64,000 bases of DNA. Origin: Tabrizicola sp. (GTDB lineage Bacteria > Pseudomonadota > Alphaproteobacteria > Rhodobacterales > Rhodobacteraceae). Positions 21,898 through 33,866 of the stretch are shown here, piece by piece. Location of the stretch: assembly GCF_016793705.1 (NCBI RefSeq), contig NZ_JAEULO010000039.1, positions 1 to 64,000 of the forward strand, given 5' to 3'. The translations under genes were made by a program, and so were the position numbers. Below the pieces are notes generated by a model. The model worked only from the letters and a program-made list of their open reading frames with translations. It did no database searches and was not told the DNA's origin. Position 1 is the stretch's first letter. Every line of letters begins with the position of its first letter.

Positions 21898-21957
21898 CCG
21901 CTTGATTTGCGCCCGGCTGCCCCTAATGCTGGGGTCAGTGCATTTCAGGGGGCGGGC

Positions 21958-22968
21958 ATGGAGTTGGTGCTGCTGACCGGCGTTTCCGGGTTCATCGCGA
22001 AGCACATCGCGCTGAAGCTTCTGAACGCAGGCCATGCCGTCCGGGGCACCCTTCGCCGCATGGACCGGGCCGATGAGGTCCGCGCCGCCCTTGCCCCTTA
22101 CCTGACCGAACATGCAGGCGAGTTGAGCTTCGTCCAGGCCGATCTTGAATCCGACGCGGGCTGGGCCGATGCCTTCCAGGGCGTCACGGCGCTGGTCCAC
22201 ACCGCCTCGCCCTTTCCCGGCGCGCAGCCGAAGGACCCCGCCGCCGTGATCCGCCCGGCGGTCGAGGGCACCGAGCGGGTGCTGAAGACCGCCGCCGCCG
22301 CCGGGGTCGGCCGTGTGGTCCTCACCTCCTCCACCGTCGCCGTCCTGAACGAGGCCAAGCCCGACACCCTCCAGGACGAGGCCGACTGGTGCGACACCCA
22401 CCTGCCCTCGACCACGCCCTATGCCAGGTCCAAGACGCTCGCCGAACGTGCCGCCTGGGAGATCGCCAAGGCGCGCGGGTTGAAGCTGACCACGATCAAT
22501 CCGGGCCTCGTCTTCGGCCCGCCGCTGGACGAGCATTACGGCACCTCGCTCGCGCTGGTCGAGCGGATCCTGAAGGGCCGCGACCCGATGATGCCGCAGG
22601 TCGGCCAGCCGGTCGTCGATGTCCGCGACGTGGCCGAGATGCATCTGCGGGCCCTCGAACGGCCCGAGACCGCCGGGCGGCGCTATATCGCCTCGTCGGG
22701 CTCGATGGCCTTTGTCGACATGGGCCGGACCCTGAAGGCCGCCTATCCGACCCGCCGTATCCCCACGCGCGAGGCTCCGCAGCTGCTGGTGCGCCTGTTG
22801 GCCCTGCTGGACCCCTCGATCCGCACCATCCTGCCGAAGCTTGGCCATCTGGAGCGGGTGTCGAACGCCCGTGCCGTGAAGGAGATGGGCATGGAGTTCA
22901 TCGCCCCGAAGGCCGCGCTGCTCGCCTCGGCCGACTGGTTGGTCAAGCACGGCAAGATCTGGGCGTGA
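21958..22968 (+). CDS. Extended SDR, dihydroflavonol-4-reductase-like
   Basis: An NAD(P)-dependent oxidoreductase of about 336 residues of the extended SDR type. It has the glycine motif TGVSGFIAKHIA (about residues 8-19), the TSSTVAVL strand and the catalytic YARSK. The sequence resembles bacterial dihydroflavonol reductase/aldehyde reductase-like proteins whose substrates are mostly unknown. It starts 60 bases after mcd on the same strand, so co-transcription is possible. Confidence 0.88.
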   Translation: MELVLLTGVSGFIAKHIALKLLNAGHAVRGTLRRMDRADEVRAALAPYLTEHAGELSFVQADLESDAGWADAFQGVTALVHTASPFPGAQPKDPAAVIRPAVEGTERVLKTAAAAGVGRVVLTSSTVAVLNEAKPDTLQDEADWCDTHLPSTTPYARSKTLAERAAWEIAKARGLKLTTINPGLVFGPPLDEHYGTSLALVERILKGRDPMMPQVGQPVVDVRDVAEMHLRALERPETAGRRYIASSGSMAFVDMGRTLKAAYPTRRIPTREAPQLLVRLLALLDPSIRTILPKLGHLERVSNARAVKEMGMEFIAPKAALLASADWLVKHGKIWA

Positions 22969-22985
22969 GACGAAGGCGGACGGGG

Positions 22986-24212
22986 TCAGGCCCCCGCCAT
23001 GCCGCCCCGCGACGGACGTGCGGCGCCCAGCCTCGGGTGCAGCTGCCCCGCGACCGCCCAGGCCGCCAGCAGCCCGATCCCGGCGGCGACGAAGATGCCC
23101 GGCAGCGGCGCGACGAACAGCACCAGCCAGGCCGCGCCTGGCGTGAGGATGCCCGAGACGTCGCGGAAGCTGGAATAGACCGCCGACATCTCGGTCCGCT
23201 CGGATGGCTTGACCGACATCAGGAAGGGCAGGCCGCCGACCACGTCCAGCGTGACAAGGAAGATCGACGCCGCCATGCACATCGCCACGGTCGCCCAGGG
23301 CAGCAGCGCCATGAGCCCGGCCGCCACGAAGCAGGCCCCGCAGAAGCCGAAGGCCGCGCGCACCGACCGGCGGACCGACAGCCTGCGCCCAAGCCGGTTC
23401 AACGCCGGTGCAGCGAAGAGCAGCGCGTTCGAAATGGACAAGGCGATACCGCCGACTTTGTCTCCTAGCCCGGCCTCGATGCAGAAAATCGGCAAGTAGA
23501 CGACATAGACCCACCATCCGCAGGACCGCATCACCGCGAACATCCAGCCCGCGATCAGCCGGGGCTGGCGGAAGAACCGGCCCAGATAACCCAGCGGGTT
23601 GACGGCCGGGCGCCGGGCGCGCTGGATCTGCTTGCCGTTGCCCAGCCGCAGGATCCAGAACGCGGTCAGAAGCGTCAGCGCGAAGGCCCCGGCCAGCAGG
23701 AACGGCGCCGGCGCCCAGTGGTCATGCAGCCAGACCCCGGTCAGGGGACCGACCGCCCAGGGCGTCGCGGCATAGACCATCTGCGTCGACTGGCTGCGCC
23801 CCAGATTCCCGCGATCGACATAGTCCAGCACATAGGCATTGAAGCAGACGAAGGTCGTGGCCGTTGCCATCGCGTTGCAGACCAGTGCCAGCGGCACCGA
23901 CCAGGCAGTCCCCAGAATGGCCAGCGCCATGCCGAGCACGTAAAGCAGGCAACCGCCGGTATAGGCCCAGCGGCGCGGAATGAACCGCGTCGCCCAGGGC
24001 ACCATCAGCCCCCAGATCAGCGCGACGATCCCGGCCAGGAAATAGACCAGCGAGGTGGTCTGCGCCGTGCCCAGTGCGGCATAGACCGCCAGCGGCATCG
24101 CCGAAATCAGCGTGCCGCGCACGGCAGCCTCCAATCCGGCGAGAAGGGCGAAATGTTCGATGCGCGGGGTCGGGCTGTGCCGCAGCGCCAGCGGGATGTA
24201 ACGGTTGACCAT
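22986..24212 (-). CDS. MFS transporter
   Basis: A membrane protein of about 408 residues with 11-12 predicted helices in two halves separated by a basic loop (GNGKQIQRARRP) after the sixth helix, the usual major facilitator layout. No substrate-specific motif is recognised. The ATG at 24212 (MVNRYIPLALRHS) is chosen; an upstream GTG at 24251 would add an unconvincing proline/glycine-rich leader. It is convergent with the SDR gene at 21958. Confidence 0.85.
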   Translation of the reverse strand: MVNRYIPLALRHSPTPRIEHFALLAGLEAAVRGTLISAMPLAVYAALGTAQTTSLVYFLAGIVALIWGLMVPWATRFIPRRWAYTGGCLLYVLGMALAILGTAWSVPLALVCNAMATATTFVCFNAYVLDYVDRGNLGRSQSTQMVYAATPWAVGPLTGVWLHDHWAPAPFLLAGAFALTLLTAFWILRLGNGKQIQRARRPAVNPLGYLGRFFRQPRLIAGWMFAVMRSCGWWVYVVYLPIFCIEAGLGDKVGGIALSISNALLFAAPALNRLGRRLSVRRSVRAAFGFCGACFVAAGLMALLPWATVAMCMAASIFLVTLDVVGGLPFLMSVKPSERTEMSAVYSSFRDVSGILTPGAAWLVLFVAPLPGIFVAAGIGLLAAWAVAGQLHPRLGAARPSRGGMAGA

Positions 24213-24261
24213 GCCGCCACTTGGAGGGCACCCCCCGGTTCCGTCTGTCACAAGCGCGACA

Positions 24262-24993
24262 TTATCCGTCGTTTCGGGCCGGTCGACCCAGGAGGTCGAC
24301 CAGTCGTGACCGCGCTTCGGGCAGGGGCCGGTCGTGCAACACCGGACGCAGGCCCCGGTCCAGGAAGAAGCCGGTCAGCGCCAGCCCCTGCGCCACGTCC
24401 CCGGCTGACAGCAGCCCGGCCCCGGTCAGGCCTTCGGGCAGGGGCAGCAGCCGGTCGGCCCAGTCGCCAGCGCCCTGCCGCGTGACGGCCCGACCCGTCT
24501 TCGGGCTGACGAAGGCCAACCCCTTGCTTGCCCCGGTCACGGCACAGGACGAAAGGTCAAGGCCGAAGCCCAGCTCGTCCAGCAGCCGCAGCTCCCAGCG
24601 CAGGTAGACGGCGGTCCAGCCCTCGGTGCCCAGCCGGTCGAACAGGTCCAGCGTTACCGGCCAGAGGCCCGGATGCGGTTCCCGCTCGGGCAGGGCGGCA
24701 TGCAGGAGCGCGCAGGCCGACAACAGGCCCGCCAGCGCCAGCCGGTCGGCCAGAAGATGCGCCCGGCTGCGCAGCGGTTCCACCGTGAAGCTGCCGATAT
24801 GGTCGTCGAGCCGCGCCCGCCAATCCAGCGCCAGCCCCGTGCCGGGCTGCAAGGTCGCCGCCATCTTGCGGGACGCGCCCCCGCGCACCACGCCCGCGTG
24901 CCGGCCATGCGCCGCAGTCAGCACCTCGATGATCGCGGCGCTTTCACCATGCGGGCGCATGGACAGAAGCAGCCCCTCGTCACGCCAGTCCAT
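24262..24993 (-). CDS. recO: DNA repair protein RecO
   Basis: RecO, 243 residues, which loads RecA on SSB-coated DNA with RecR. The N-terminus [26 protein letters not shown] with [14 protein letters not shown] is the OB-fold region; the rest is the helical domain. The zinc-finger cysteines of many RecO proteins are not conserved, common in this group. It ends the era-DUF1491-recO run. Confidence 0.95.
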   Translation of the reverse strand: MDWRDEGLLLSMRPHGESAAIIEVLTAAHGRHAGVVRGGASRKMAATLQPGTGLALDWRARLDDHIGSFTVEPLRSRAHLLADRLALAGLLSACALLHAALPEREPHPGLWPVTLDLFDRLGTEGWTAVYLRWELRLLDELGFGLDLSSCAVTGASKGLAFVSPKTGRAVTRQGAGDWADRLLPLPEGLTGAGLLSAGDVAQGLALTGFFLDRGLRPVLHDRPLPEARSRLVDLLGRPARNDG

Positions 24994-25029
24994 CCGCCGA
25001 CTATCCTGCGGCCACCGGCAAGGCGCAAC

Positions 25030-25365
25030 TCAATCCGACAGCCCGTCCTCATCCAGCAAGGTCCGTCCCTGCCGATCCTCCAGCTCGATCACCCAGAGGT
25101 CCGGGTCCCGTGCCCTTGTCCGCAACAGCAGCGCATCGACCTCCGGCTCCGGTCCCTCGGCCAGCACGATCCAGGCCCGCGCCCCGGTCATCAGGTCCGA
25201 CCGCCGCTCGAAGGCCCGCGCGGCACCATTCAAGAGTGCCACCTTCACCACGACCGCCCCGGCCTCGGCATCACCCTTCGCGGTGACATAGGCGGGAATA
25301 TCCGCCAGCCGCAGCCGGGTGAGATAGGCCGAAACCCAGACCCCGCTCGTCAGCCGGGGTGCCAT
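25030..25365 (-). CDS. DUF1491 family protein
   Basis: A small protein of about 111 residues with the DUF1491 signature: APRLTSGVWVSAYLTRLRL at the start, then GDAEAGAVVVKV and a C-terminal RDPDLWVIELEDRQGRTLL. The function is unknown. The ATG at 25365 is preferred over an upstream TTG because it starts at the conserved N-terminus and has GGGGCGG in front. It is encoded between era and recO; a double hairpin at 25387-25428 separates it from era. Confidence 0.85.
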   Translation of the reverse strand: MAPRLTSGVWVSAYLTRLRLADIPAYVTAKGDAEAGAVVVKVALLNGAARAFERRSDLMTGARAWIVLAEGPEPEVDALLLRTRARDPDLWVIELEDRQGRTLLDEDGLSD

Positions 25366-25386
25366 CAGCCGCCCCAGGGCAACCAA

Positions 25387-25428
25387 ATTCCTTCGAAGGA
25401 ATCTGGCAAAAGTTCTGGAAGACTTTTG
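25387..25428. repeat. Tandem pair of short hairpins between era and the DUF1491 gene
   Basis: Two adjacent dyads: a perfect 16-bp palindrome ATTCCTTCGAAGGAAT (25387-25402) and an inverted repeat with arms CAAAAGT / ACTTTTG (25407-25413 and 25422-25428). I have the impression of having seen this paired layout in other Rhodobacteraceae intergenic regions, but cannot check here. It may be a small repeated element or an intra-operon processing signal. Confidence 0.65.
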
Positions 25429-25434
25429 TCCCCC

Positions 25435-26349
25435 TCAGGCATCGCCGTCCTTGAAATCAAGGCCCATCTCGGAATAGCGCTCGGCCTCTTCCAGCCAGTT
25501 CGGGCGCACCTTCACCTGCAGGAACAGGTGGACCGTCCGGCCCAGGAATTCGGCGATCTCCGCCCGCGCCGCCTGGCCGATGGCCTTGATCGTCTCGCCC
25601 CGGTTGCCGAGCACGATCCCCTTGTGCCCGTCCCGCGCGACATAGACCACCTGGTCGATCCGCGTGGTGCCGTCGGGCTTGTCCTCCCACTTCTCCGTCT
25701 CGACCGTCAGTTGGTAGGGCAATTCCTCGTGCAGCCGCAGGGTCAGCTTCTCGCGCGTCATCTCGGCCGCGATCAGCCGCATCGGCAGATCGGCGATCTG
25801 GTCCTCGGGATAGAACCACGGCCCCTCGGGCAGCACCTCGGCCAGCCAGTCCCGCAGGGCCTCGACCCCGTGGCCGCGCTCTGCGCTGATCATGAAGGTC
25901 TTCGCGAAGGGGAAGGCCTGGTTCGCCGCCTCGGCCAGCGCCAGCAGGGTCTCTGCCTTCACCCGGTCGATCTTGTTGATCGCCAGCGCCACGGGCTTCC
26001 CCTTCGGCATCTCGTCCCGCAAGCGGTCGATGATCGCCTGCGCCCCCTCGGTCAACCCGCGATGCGCCTCGATCAGAAGGACGATCACATCGGCATCCGA
26101 GGCCCCGCCCCAGGCCGCCTTGACCATGCTGCGGTCCAGCCTGCGCCGGGGCCGGAAGATGCCGGGAGTATCCACGAAGACAATCTGCGCCGCCCCGGCC
26201 ATCGCGATCCCCCGGATGCGCGCCCGCGTCGTCTGCACCTTGTGGGTGACGATGGAAACCTTCGCCCCCACCATCCGGTTCAGCAGCGTCGACTTGCCGG
26301 CATTCGGCTCTCCGATCAGGGCGACGAAGCCCGCGCGCGTCTCACTCAT
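25435..26349 (-). CDS. era: GTPase Era
   Basis: Ribosome-assembly GTPase of 304 residues that binds the 3' end of 16S rRNA. G1 is GEPNAGKST (about residues 14-22), G2 TTRARIRG, G3 DTPG, G4 NKID; the C-terminal KH domain includes [21 protein letters not shown]. The start overlaps the end of rnc by eight bases, and the pair is translationally coupled as in most proteobacteria. Confidence 0.97.
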   Translation of the reverse strand: MSETRAGFVALIGEPNAGKSTLLNRMVGAKVSIVTHKVQTTRARIRGIAMAGAAQIVFVDTPGIFRPRRRLDRSMVKAAWGGASDADVIVLLIEAHRGLTEGAQAIIDRLRDEMPKGKPVALAINKIDRVKAETLLALAEAANQAFPFAKTFMISAERGHGVEALRDWLAEVLPEGPWFYPEDQIADLPMRLIAAEMTREKLTLRLHEELPYQLTVETEKWEDKPDGTTRIDQVVYVARDGHKGIVLGNRGETIKAIGQAARAEIAEFLGRTVHLFLQVKVRPNWLEEAERYSEMGLDFKDGDA

Positions 26350-27031
26350 TCCCCGCCTCCATCCGTTCCAGAAGCATCCGCGCCGCCGTCTGTTCCGCCA
26401 GGCGTTTCGGGCGGGCGGTCGCTTCGGCCGCAGCGCCATTCTCCAGCGTCACCCGGATGGTGAAGACCAGCGCATGATCGGCGCCCGAGCGGCCCGCTTC
26501 CTCATAGAGCGGCGGCGGCATCCCCCGCGCCTGCGCCCATTCCTGCAACAACGATTTCGGATCGCGCGCATCGACCTCGACCGCCGCGATCCGCCTGCCC
26601 CAGAGCCGCAGGACCATGGCCTGCGCCGCCTCGAAGCCCGCGTCCTGGTAGACAGCGGCAATGACGGCCTCCATCGCGTCACCCAGAAGCGCCTCTTTCC
26701 GCCGCCCGCCGGTCAGCATCTCGCCGCGTCCCAGCTTCAGCACCTCGCCCAGGCCCACCTCGCGCGCGACATCGGCACAGGCCTCCTTGCGGACGAGAGC
26801 GTTGAAGCGGGGCGCAAGCTGGCCTTCGCTGGCCTCGGCATCTGCCGCCAGCAGCGCCTCGGCCATCACCAGCCCGAGCACCCGGTCACCCAGGAACTCC
26901 AGCCGCTGATTGTCGGGCCGACTTGCTGTCCCGATCGAAGAATGCGTCACCGCGCGCAACAGAAGGTCGGGCTTGCGGAACTGGTGCCCCAGCCGGCCCT
27001 GAAAGGCCAGGAGGTCGGCAGAAAGCCTCAC
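26342..27031 (-). CDS. rnc: Ribonuclease III
   Basis: Double-strand-specific RNase of 229 residues that processes rRNA precursors. The catalytic signature is [18 protein letters not shown] and the second metal site is [16 protein letters not shown]; a dsRNA-binding domain occupies about 155-225 ([12 protein letters not shown] ...). The start is a GTG that overlaps the lepB stop (GTGA). Confidence 0.97.
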   Translation of the reverse strand: MRLSADLLAFQGRLGHQFRKPDLLLRAVTHSSIGTASRPDNQRLEFLGDRVLGLVMAEALLAADAEASEGQLAPRFNALVRKEACADVAREVGLGEVLKLGRGEMLTGGRRKEALLGDAMEAVIAAVYQDAGFEAAQAMVLRLWGRRIAAVEVDARDPKSLLQEWAQARGMPPPLYEEAGRSGADHALVFTIRVTLENGAAAEATARPKRLAEQTAARMLLERMEAGNE

Positions 27032-27831
27032 TCGATCGCCTTGAAGAAGCGGTCCGCGCGCCAGGTCCAGAAGTAGAACAGGCTCCGTCCTGCCGAGGAG
27101 AAGATGATCCGGTCCGCCCGGCCGATCAGGTATTCCGCCGGCAGGTAGCCCACACCACCGACCGCCTGCGGGAAGCGGCTGTCGGTCGAGTTGTCGCGGT
27201 TGTCGCCCATCACGAAGTAATGGCCTTCCGGCACCGTGAAGACATCGGTATCGTCACCCGGGCCTGCGGTGTCAATGTTCAGCACATCATGCTTGCGCCC
27301 CTCGGGCAGCGTCTCGATGAAGCGGCTTTTCGTACAGATGCCGCCATCGCCGACCGCGCCATTCTCGCAGCGCGGCCGGTTGCGCATCGGGCCCTGGGGT
27401 TCGTACACCTCTTCGAAGACCCCGTCCGCGACCTGCGGCGCGGCGGCGCCGTTGATGTAGAGCACCCCCTCCTTCATCTGGATCTTGTCACCCGGCAGGC
27501 CGATCAGCCGCTTGATGTAATCCGTCCCCGCCGTCGGATGGCGGAACACCACCACATCGCCGCGCTCCGGCTCGCCGCCAAGCACCCGGCCCGAGACCGG
27601 GCAGAGGCTGATCGTCGTGAAGGGGATTTCGCAGGAATAACGCGAATAGCCGTAGGCCATCTTGTTGACGAACAGGAAGTCGCCGATCAAGAGCGTGTCC
27701 TTCATCGATTCCGACGGAATCCAGAACGGCTGGAAAAAGACGGACCGGAAGCCGATGGCAATGACCAGGGCCCAAAAGACCGTCTTGATCGTCTCGACGA
27801 TGCCGCCATCGCCCTTGTCACTTCTTGCCAT
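27028..27831 (-). CDS. lepB: Signal peptidase I
   Basis: Membrane-bound leader peptidase of 267 residues that cleaves exported pre-proteins. One N-terminal transmembrane helix (about 14-33) is followed by the catalytic serine in [10 protein letters not shown] (Ser42) and the general-base lysine in [12 protein letters not shown]; box E is [11 protein letters not shown]. It lies between acpS and rnc in a conserved order. Confidence 0.97.
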   Translation of the reverse strand: MARSDKGDGGIVETIKTVFWALVIAIGFRSVFFQPFWIPSESMKDTLLIGDFLFVNKMAYGYSRYSCEIPFTTISLCPVSGRVLGGEPERGDVVVFRHPTAGTDYIKRLIGLPGDKIQMKEGVLYINGAAAPQVADGVFEEVYEPQGPMRNRPRCENGAVGDGGICTKSRFIETLPEGRKHDVLNIDTAGPGDDTDVFTVPEGHYFVMGDNRDNSTDSRFPQAVGGVGYLPAEYLIGRADRIIFSSAGRSLFYFWTWRADRFFKAIE

Positions 27832-27885
27832 GCTGGTCCTGCCTCGTGCGGTTTTGCCGCTACATGCGCGCGAGGGTGGGGGGAG

Positions 27886-28311
27886 TCAAGCGCGGGGCGC
27901 CGCCCCGGGGGCAAGCGGACGCGCCTCGATCACCACGAAGGCCTGCGCCCAGGGGTGATCGTCGGTCAGCGTGACATGGATCACCGCCTCGTGCCCTGCG
28001 GGTGTCATCGCGCGCAGCCGTTCTGCCGCCCAGCCCGTCACATGCATCACCGGCTGGCCCGACCGCAGGTTGGTCACGGCCATGTCCTTCCAGGAAATTC
28101 CCATCCGCAACCCGGTGCCGAGCGCCTTGGAACAGGCTTCCTTCGCCGCCCAGCGCTTCGCGTAGGTGGCCGCAACCGCCCGCGCCCGGCTTTCCGCCTT
28201 GCGTTGCTCGATCTCGGTGAACACCCGGTTCTTGAACCGCTCGCCGTGGCGGTCGAGCGTCGCCTCGATCCGATCGATGTTGCACAGGTCGCTACCGATG
28301 CCCAGGATCAT
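27886..28311 (-). CDS. acpS: Holo-[acyl-carrier-protein] synthase
   Basis: A 141-residue phosphopantetheinyl transferase that activates the fatty-acid acyl carrier protein. The N-terminal [11 protein letters not shown] and the central [15 protein letters not shown], with the magnesium-binding Asp and Glu, are diagnostic. It lies 54 bases upstream of lepB. Confidence 0.96.
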   Translation of the reverse strand: MILGIGSDLCNIDRIEATLDRHGERFKNRVFTEIEQRKAESRARAVAATYAKRWAAKEACSKALGTGLRMGISWKDMAVTNLRSGQPVMHVTGWAAERLRAMTPAGHEAVIHVTLTDDHPWAQAFVVIEARPLAPGAAPRA

Positions 28312-28375
28312 TCCGGCATCTCCCCGACAGGTCCGGGCCGCTGTAACCGGCCCGGTTCCGTGGTGACGGAAAGGC

Positions 28376-28897
28376 TCAGACCCTGTCCAGCCGATGCGAC
28401 GCCAGCGCCAGCCCCAGCATCGACGCCCCGTCCGAGATCAGCTGCAACCCGAGCAAGAGCCCCAGCGTGGTCAACGCGGCCTGGGCGAAATTGGCGAAGA
28501 TCAGGATGCCAAGCCCCAGCGACAGGACGCCGGACAGCAGCACGATCCACTTCCAGTTGCCGGCCTCCATGGCAAACGACGCGATGATCTTGAAGACGCC
28601 CGACACCACGAACAGGATTGCCAGCAGATAGGTCAGGCTGATGACGCCGGCCAGCGGATCGGTCAGAAGCCCGATCCCGGCCAGGATGGCCAGGATCGCC
28701 AGAAGCAGCGACCACAGGCGATGGCTCCAGTCGGTTTCGCGGAAGACCGCGACGGCCTGCAAGATGCCGATGAGCAGGAAGAACCAGCCGGTCAGCAGCG
28801 TCACTGCAATCGACCCGGCCACAGGATTGAGAATTGCAAAGAACCCGGCGATCACCGTGACAATGCCGAGAATGATAAGCAAGCTTCTGTTTTTCAT
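28376..28897 (-). CDS. HdeD family membrane protein
   Basis: A 173-residue integral membrane protein with six predicted helices arranged as repeated hairpins, typical of HdeD/DUF308 proteins (for example [16 protein letters not shown] and [15 protein letters not shown]). HdeD in enterics contributes to acid resistance; the role here is not known. The ATG at 28897 follows GGTGGAG. It sits between pdxJ and acpS, two genes that are commonly adjacent in this group, so it looks like an insertion into the operon and may have its own promoter in the 124-base gap upstream. Confidence 0.87.
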   Translation of the reverse strand: MKNRSLLIILGIVTVIAGFFAILNPVAGSIAVTLLTGWFFLLIGILQAVAVFRETDWSHRLWSLLLAILAILAGIGLLTDPLAGVISLTYLLAILFVVSGVFKIIASFAMEAGNWKWIVLLSGVLSLGLGILIFANFAQAALTTLGLLLGLQLISDGASMLGLALASHRLDRV

Positions 28898-29021
28898 TTG
28901 AAACTCCACCAAGCGGGAGACAGGTTCCCGTAGCGGAAAGTCCAACACGGCGTTTCAGATGCGTCAACAATCTTCTGCTTTGGCCCCGTGTCATCCGTTG
29001 TCTGCAACCCGTTGCCAGGGC

Positions 29022-29786
29022 CTAGCGGTCCCGTGCCAGGTCCATGCGGCGGCGCATCTCCTCGATCGCGGCTTCCAGCCCCCGGAAGATCGCCTCGCCC
29101 ACCAGGAAGTGACCGATGTTCAGCTCGGCCAGTTCCGGGATCGCCGCAATGGGCTCCACATTGTCGAAGGTCAGCCCGTGCCCGGCATGGACCTCCAGCC
29201 CCAGGCTGGCGGCCAGTTCCGCCCCGGCCTGCAAGGAGGCAAGTTCGCGTTCGGCCAGCGCCGCATGTCCATCGGCCAGAAGATCGGAATACAGCCCGGT
29301 GTGCAGTTCGACCACCGCCGCACCGATCCGCGCGCTCGCCTCGATCTGCCGGGGGTCGTGGCTGATGAACATGCTGACGCGGCAGCCTGCCTCGCGCAGC
29401 GGAGCGACATAATCGGCCAGCCGCTTCTGGTCGCTTGCCACGTCAAGCCCGCCTTCGGTCGTCCGCTCCTCGCGCTTTTCCGGAACCAGGCAGACGGCAT
29501 GGGGGCGATGCCGCAGCGCGATAGCCTGCATTTCCGCGGTCGCAGCGCATTCGAAGTTCAACGGGATCGCGATCCCCGCCATCAGCGCCTCGATGTCGGC
29601 ATCGCGGATATGGCGGCGATCCTCGCGCAGGTGCGCCGTGATCCCGTCCGCGCCCGCCGTTTCCGCCAGAAGCGCCGCGCGCAGCGGGTCAGGCCAGGCC
29701 GAGCCGCGGGCATTGCGCACCGTGGCGACATGGTCGATGTTCACCCCAAGCCGAAGCTTGCCGGGCTTGTGCAATGTCTGGGTCAT
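29022..29786 (-). CDS. pdxJ: Pyridoxine 5'-phosphate synthase
   Basis: The TIM-barrel enzyme (254 residues) that condenses 3-amino-2-oxopropyl phosphate with deoxyxylulose 5-phosphate to pyridoxine phosphate. LRLGVNIDHVATVRNARG at the start, RREDRRHI-type sequence (LREDRRHIRDAD) and the C-terminal NIGHFLVGEAIFRGLEAAI are characteristic. It stands between the DUF2062 gene and the HdeD gene. Confidence 0.96.
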   Translation of the reverse strand: MTQTLHKPGKLRLGVNIDHVATVRNARGSAWPDPLRAALLAETAGADGITAHLREDRRHIRDADIEALMAGIAIPLNFECAATAEMQAIALRHRPHAVCLVPEKREERTTEGGLDVASDQKRLADYVAPLREAGCRVSMFISHDPRQIEASARIGAAVVELHTGLYSDLLADGHAALAERELASLQAGAELAASLGLEVHAGHGLTFDNVEPIAAIPELAELNIGHFLVGEAIFRGLEAAIEEMRRRMDLARDR

Positions 29787-29813
29787 TCCGGCCTTCCCGC
29801 CTTTTTCGCCAGC

Positions 29814-30518
29814 TTACGGCGCGCCGTGGCTGTCGTCATCTGCGTCATCGCCCTTTTCGCCGCGCAGCTTCAGCTTGGCCGCCGCCTCCGCCAGCTTGGC
29901 ACGCATCTTCTTGCGGCGCTCCGCCCTCTCCTGCGCGGTGGCCGCACGGGCCTTCTGATAGGCCTCGACCAGCGGAATGGTGATGTAATAGGCCGCGATG
30001 CTCAGGATCAGCCCCGGCCCCAGCGCACCGATGAAATAGGGCACATAGATTTCATGCCAGAACTGGATCAGCCCGTCCCAGCGGGTCTTTTCCGGCCCGA
30101 AGAGCGCGAGGAAGTTGAACCACAGGTCATGGCCCGCATCGCCGAAGGCCCGACCGATGTACTTGGCGTTCAACGGCGCCTCGATCCCCATGATCCAGTG
30201 ACCCAGCGTCATCGCCAGCACGGCGAAGAACGGAGTGGTCAGCGGGTTGGTGTTGAAGGTCGCGAGAAGCGCCGCCAGCACATTGCCCCGCGCCAGCCGC
30301 GCCGCGCCCCAGGCCGCCAGGAACTGCAACCCCGGCAGCGGCAGGAAGCCGATCAGCGACCCCGCGAAGACGCCCCGCGCTACCCGGTGCGGCTGGTCGG
30401 GCAACCGGCGCATCCGGTAGATCACATAGCGGATCGCCCGCTTGAAACCCGAACGCGGGTAGACCTGCTCGCGCAGCCACGCGCCCCAGCCCAACGGTTC
30501 TCTACGCTTGAAGACCAC
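29814..30518 (-). CDS. DUF2062 domain membrane protein
   Basis: A 234-residue protein with about four hydrophobic segments and a highly charged Ala/Lys/Glu-rich C-terminal tail (about 190-234). The DUF2062 signature is GVFAGSLIGFLPLPGLQFLAAWGAARLARGN-like, followed by NTNPLTTPFF. Function not established. The start is a GTG behind AGGACAG. It lies 47 bases downstream of relA/spoT in the rpoZ-relA-DUF2062-pdxJ run. Confidence 0.85.
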   Translation of the reverse strand: MVFKRREPLGWGAWLREQVYPRSGFKRAIRYVIYRMRRLPDQPHRVARGVFAGSLIGFLPLPGLQFLAAWGAARLARGNVLAALLATFNTNPLTTPFFAVLAMTLGHWIMGIEAPLNAKYIGRAFGDAGHDLWFNFLALFGPEKTRWDGLIQFWHEIYVPYFIGALGPGLILSIAAYYITIPLVEAYQKARAATAQERAERRKKMRAKLAEAAAKLKLRGEKGDDADDDSHGAP

Positions 30519-30565
30519 CTGTCCTACGCCCTTCCGCGCCCCAACTCCGCGCCCGTTCTGCTGGC

Positions 30566-32683
<2,118 letters not shown>

Positions 32684-32711
32684 CACCGCCCCACCCGCGG
32701 GCAAAAGCCCG

Positions 32712-33065
32712 TCAGAATTCGCCCTGGGCTTCCATCAGGGCGCGGAGAAGCTTTTCTTCCGACATATCGTCGACCATCGGCCGATCCATTTCGCCGCCCA
32801 TGAGCAGAGCCATCTGGTCTTCTTCCGGCTCGTCGACCTCGATCTGGGTCTGATAGCTCTCGATCATGCGCTCGCGCAGAACTTCGGCCTGCTGAGCCTC
32901 GTCCGCGATCTCGCGCAGCGCGACGACCGGGTTCTTGTCGTTGTCGCGGTCCACCGTCGCGGGCGAGCCCGAGGCGATCTCGCGCGCCCGATGGGCGGCA
33001 AGCATCACCAGCTCGAACCGGTTCGGGACCTTGTCAACGCAATCTTCGACCGTCACACGGGCCAT
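32712..33065 (-). CDS. rpoZ: RNA polymerase omega subunit
   Basis: The 117-residue omega chain, which helps fold beta' and mediates ppGpp effects. [24 protein letters not shown] followed by RAREI is the family signature. The acidic C-terminal tail after residue 75 is typical of the Rhodobacteraceae form. Its position just ahead of the ppGpp synthetase gene is the conserved rpoZ-rel pair. Confidence 0.97.
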   Translation of the reverse strand: MARVTVEDCVDKVPNRFELVMLAAHRAREIASGSPATVDRDNDKNPVVALREIADEAQQAEVLRERMIESYQTQIEVDEPEEDQMALLMGGEMDRPMVDDMSEEKLLRALMEAQGEF

Positions 33066-33149
33066 GGGGACACTCCAATCGGCGTGGCTGCTGGAAGTGG
33101 CCTATGTATGCCGACGGATCAGGCTTGACAAGCGGCAAAACGGCCAAAA

Positions 33150-33722
33150 TCACAGGGGTTTCACCGCTGCCCGATCCGCCAAAGGCAGCCCCGCCAGCAT
33201 CTGCCGCACCGTCAGGCCCAGCCCTGGATGCCGCCAGTCGGGCGCCACATCGGCCAGCGGAACCAGTACGAAAGCCCTGTCCTGCAAGCGTGGATGCGGC
33301 AGGATCAGCCGGTCCGGGGTGGTGCGGGCCTGCGCCTCGGGCGGAAGGCTGCGCCAGTGATCCTGCGTCGCGGCATCGGGCAGGACCGAATCACCCAGGG
33401 CGATGAGGTCGATGTCCAGCGTCCGCATTCCCCAGCGTTGTTCCCGTATCCGACCGAAATGCCCCTCAACCCGATGCAATCGTTGCAGAATTGACGCTGC
33501 GTCAATTTCGCTGTCCGCCTCGAGAACCGCAGCGGCGTTCACATAGTCCGGTCCCGCTCCCGCCGGGAAGCAGGGCGTGGCGTAAAGCGGGCTAAGCGCC
33601 AGAACCGAAAGACCTTCTTGCGCCAGCATTTTTGCCGCCCGCCGGATTGTCCCGGCAGGGGTTTCGCCCTCGAATGGCAGGTTTGCGCCGAACGCAACCA
33701 GGACTTGCACGGTTTTACCCAT
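33150..33722 (-). CDS. folK: 2-amino-4-hydroxy-6-hydroxymethyldihydropteridine pyrophosphokinase
   Basis: HPPK of folate synthesis, 190 residues, which pyrophosphorylates 6-hydroxymethyl-7,8-dihydropterin. VAFGANLP at the start and RWGMRTLDIDLIALGD with LILPHPRLQDRAFVLVPL are conserved motifs. It lies 84 bases upstream of rpoZ and diverges from the NYN gene. Confidence 0.95.
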   Translation of the reverse strand: MGKTVQVLVAFGANLPFEGETPAGTIRRAAKMLAQEGLSVLALSPLYATPCFPAGAGPDYVNAAAVLEADSEIDAASILQRLHRVEGHFGRIREQRWGMRTLDIDLIALGDSVLPDAATQDHWRSLPPEAQARTTPDRLILPHPRLQDRAFVLVPLADVAPDWRHPGLGLTVRQMLAGLPLADRAAVKPL

Positions 33723-33866
33723 CAGACAGAATTATTTCCTATACTTCCCTTGTCGGATCACGCTTCGGACTGGTATCCATCATGCGTTGGCCGACGGATT
33801 TGACTACGCGACGTGCGATTGACGCGACAGACGTGGACCGCGCGGCGACATTGAGGGGACCTTTGA

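Noticed and set aside
18451-23517. A stop-free minus-strand frame of nearly 1,700 codons
   Set aside because: It runs antisense to DUF3859, mcd and SDR genes, has no recognisable domain and a low-complexity Gly/Arg/His-rich translation. GC-rich third positions explain it.
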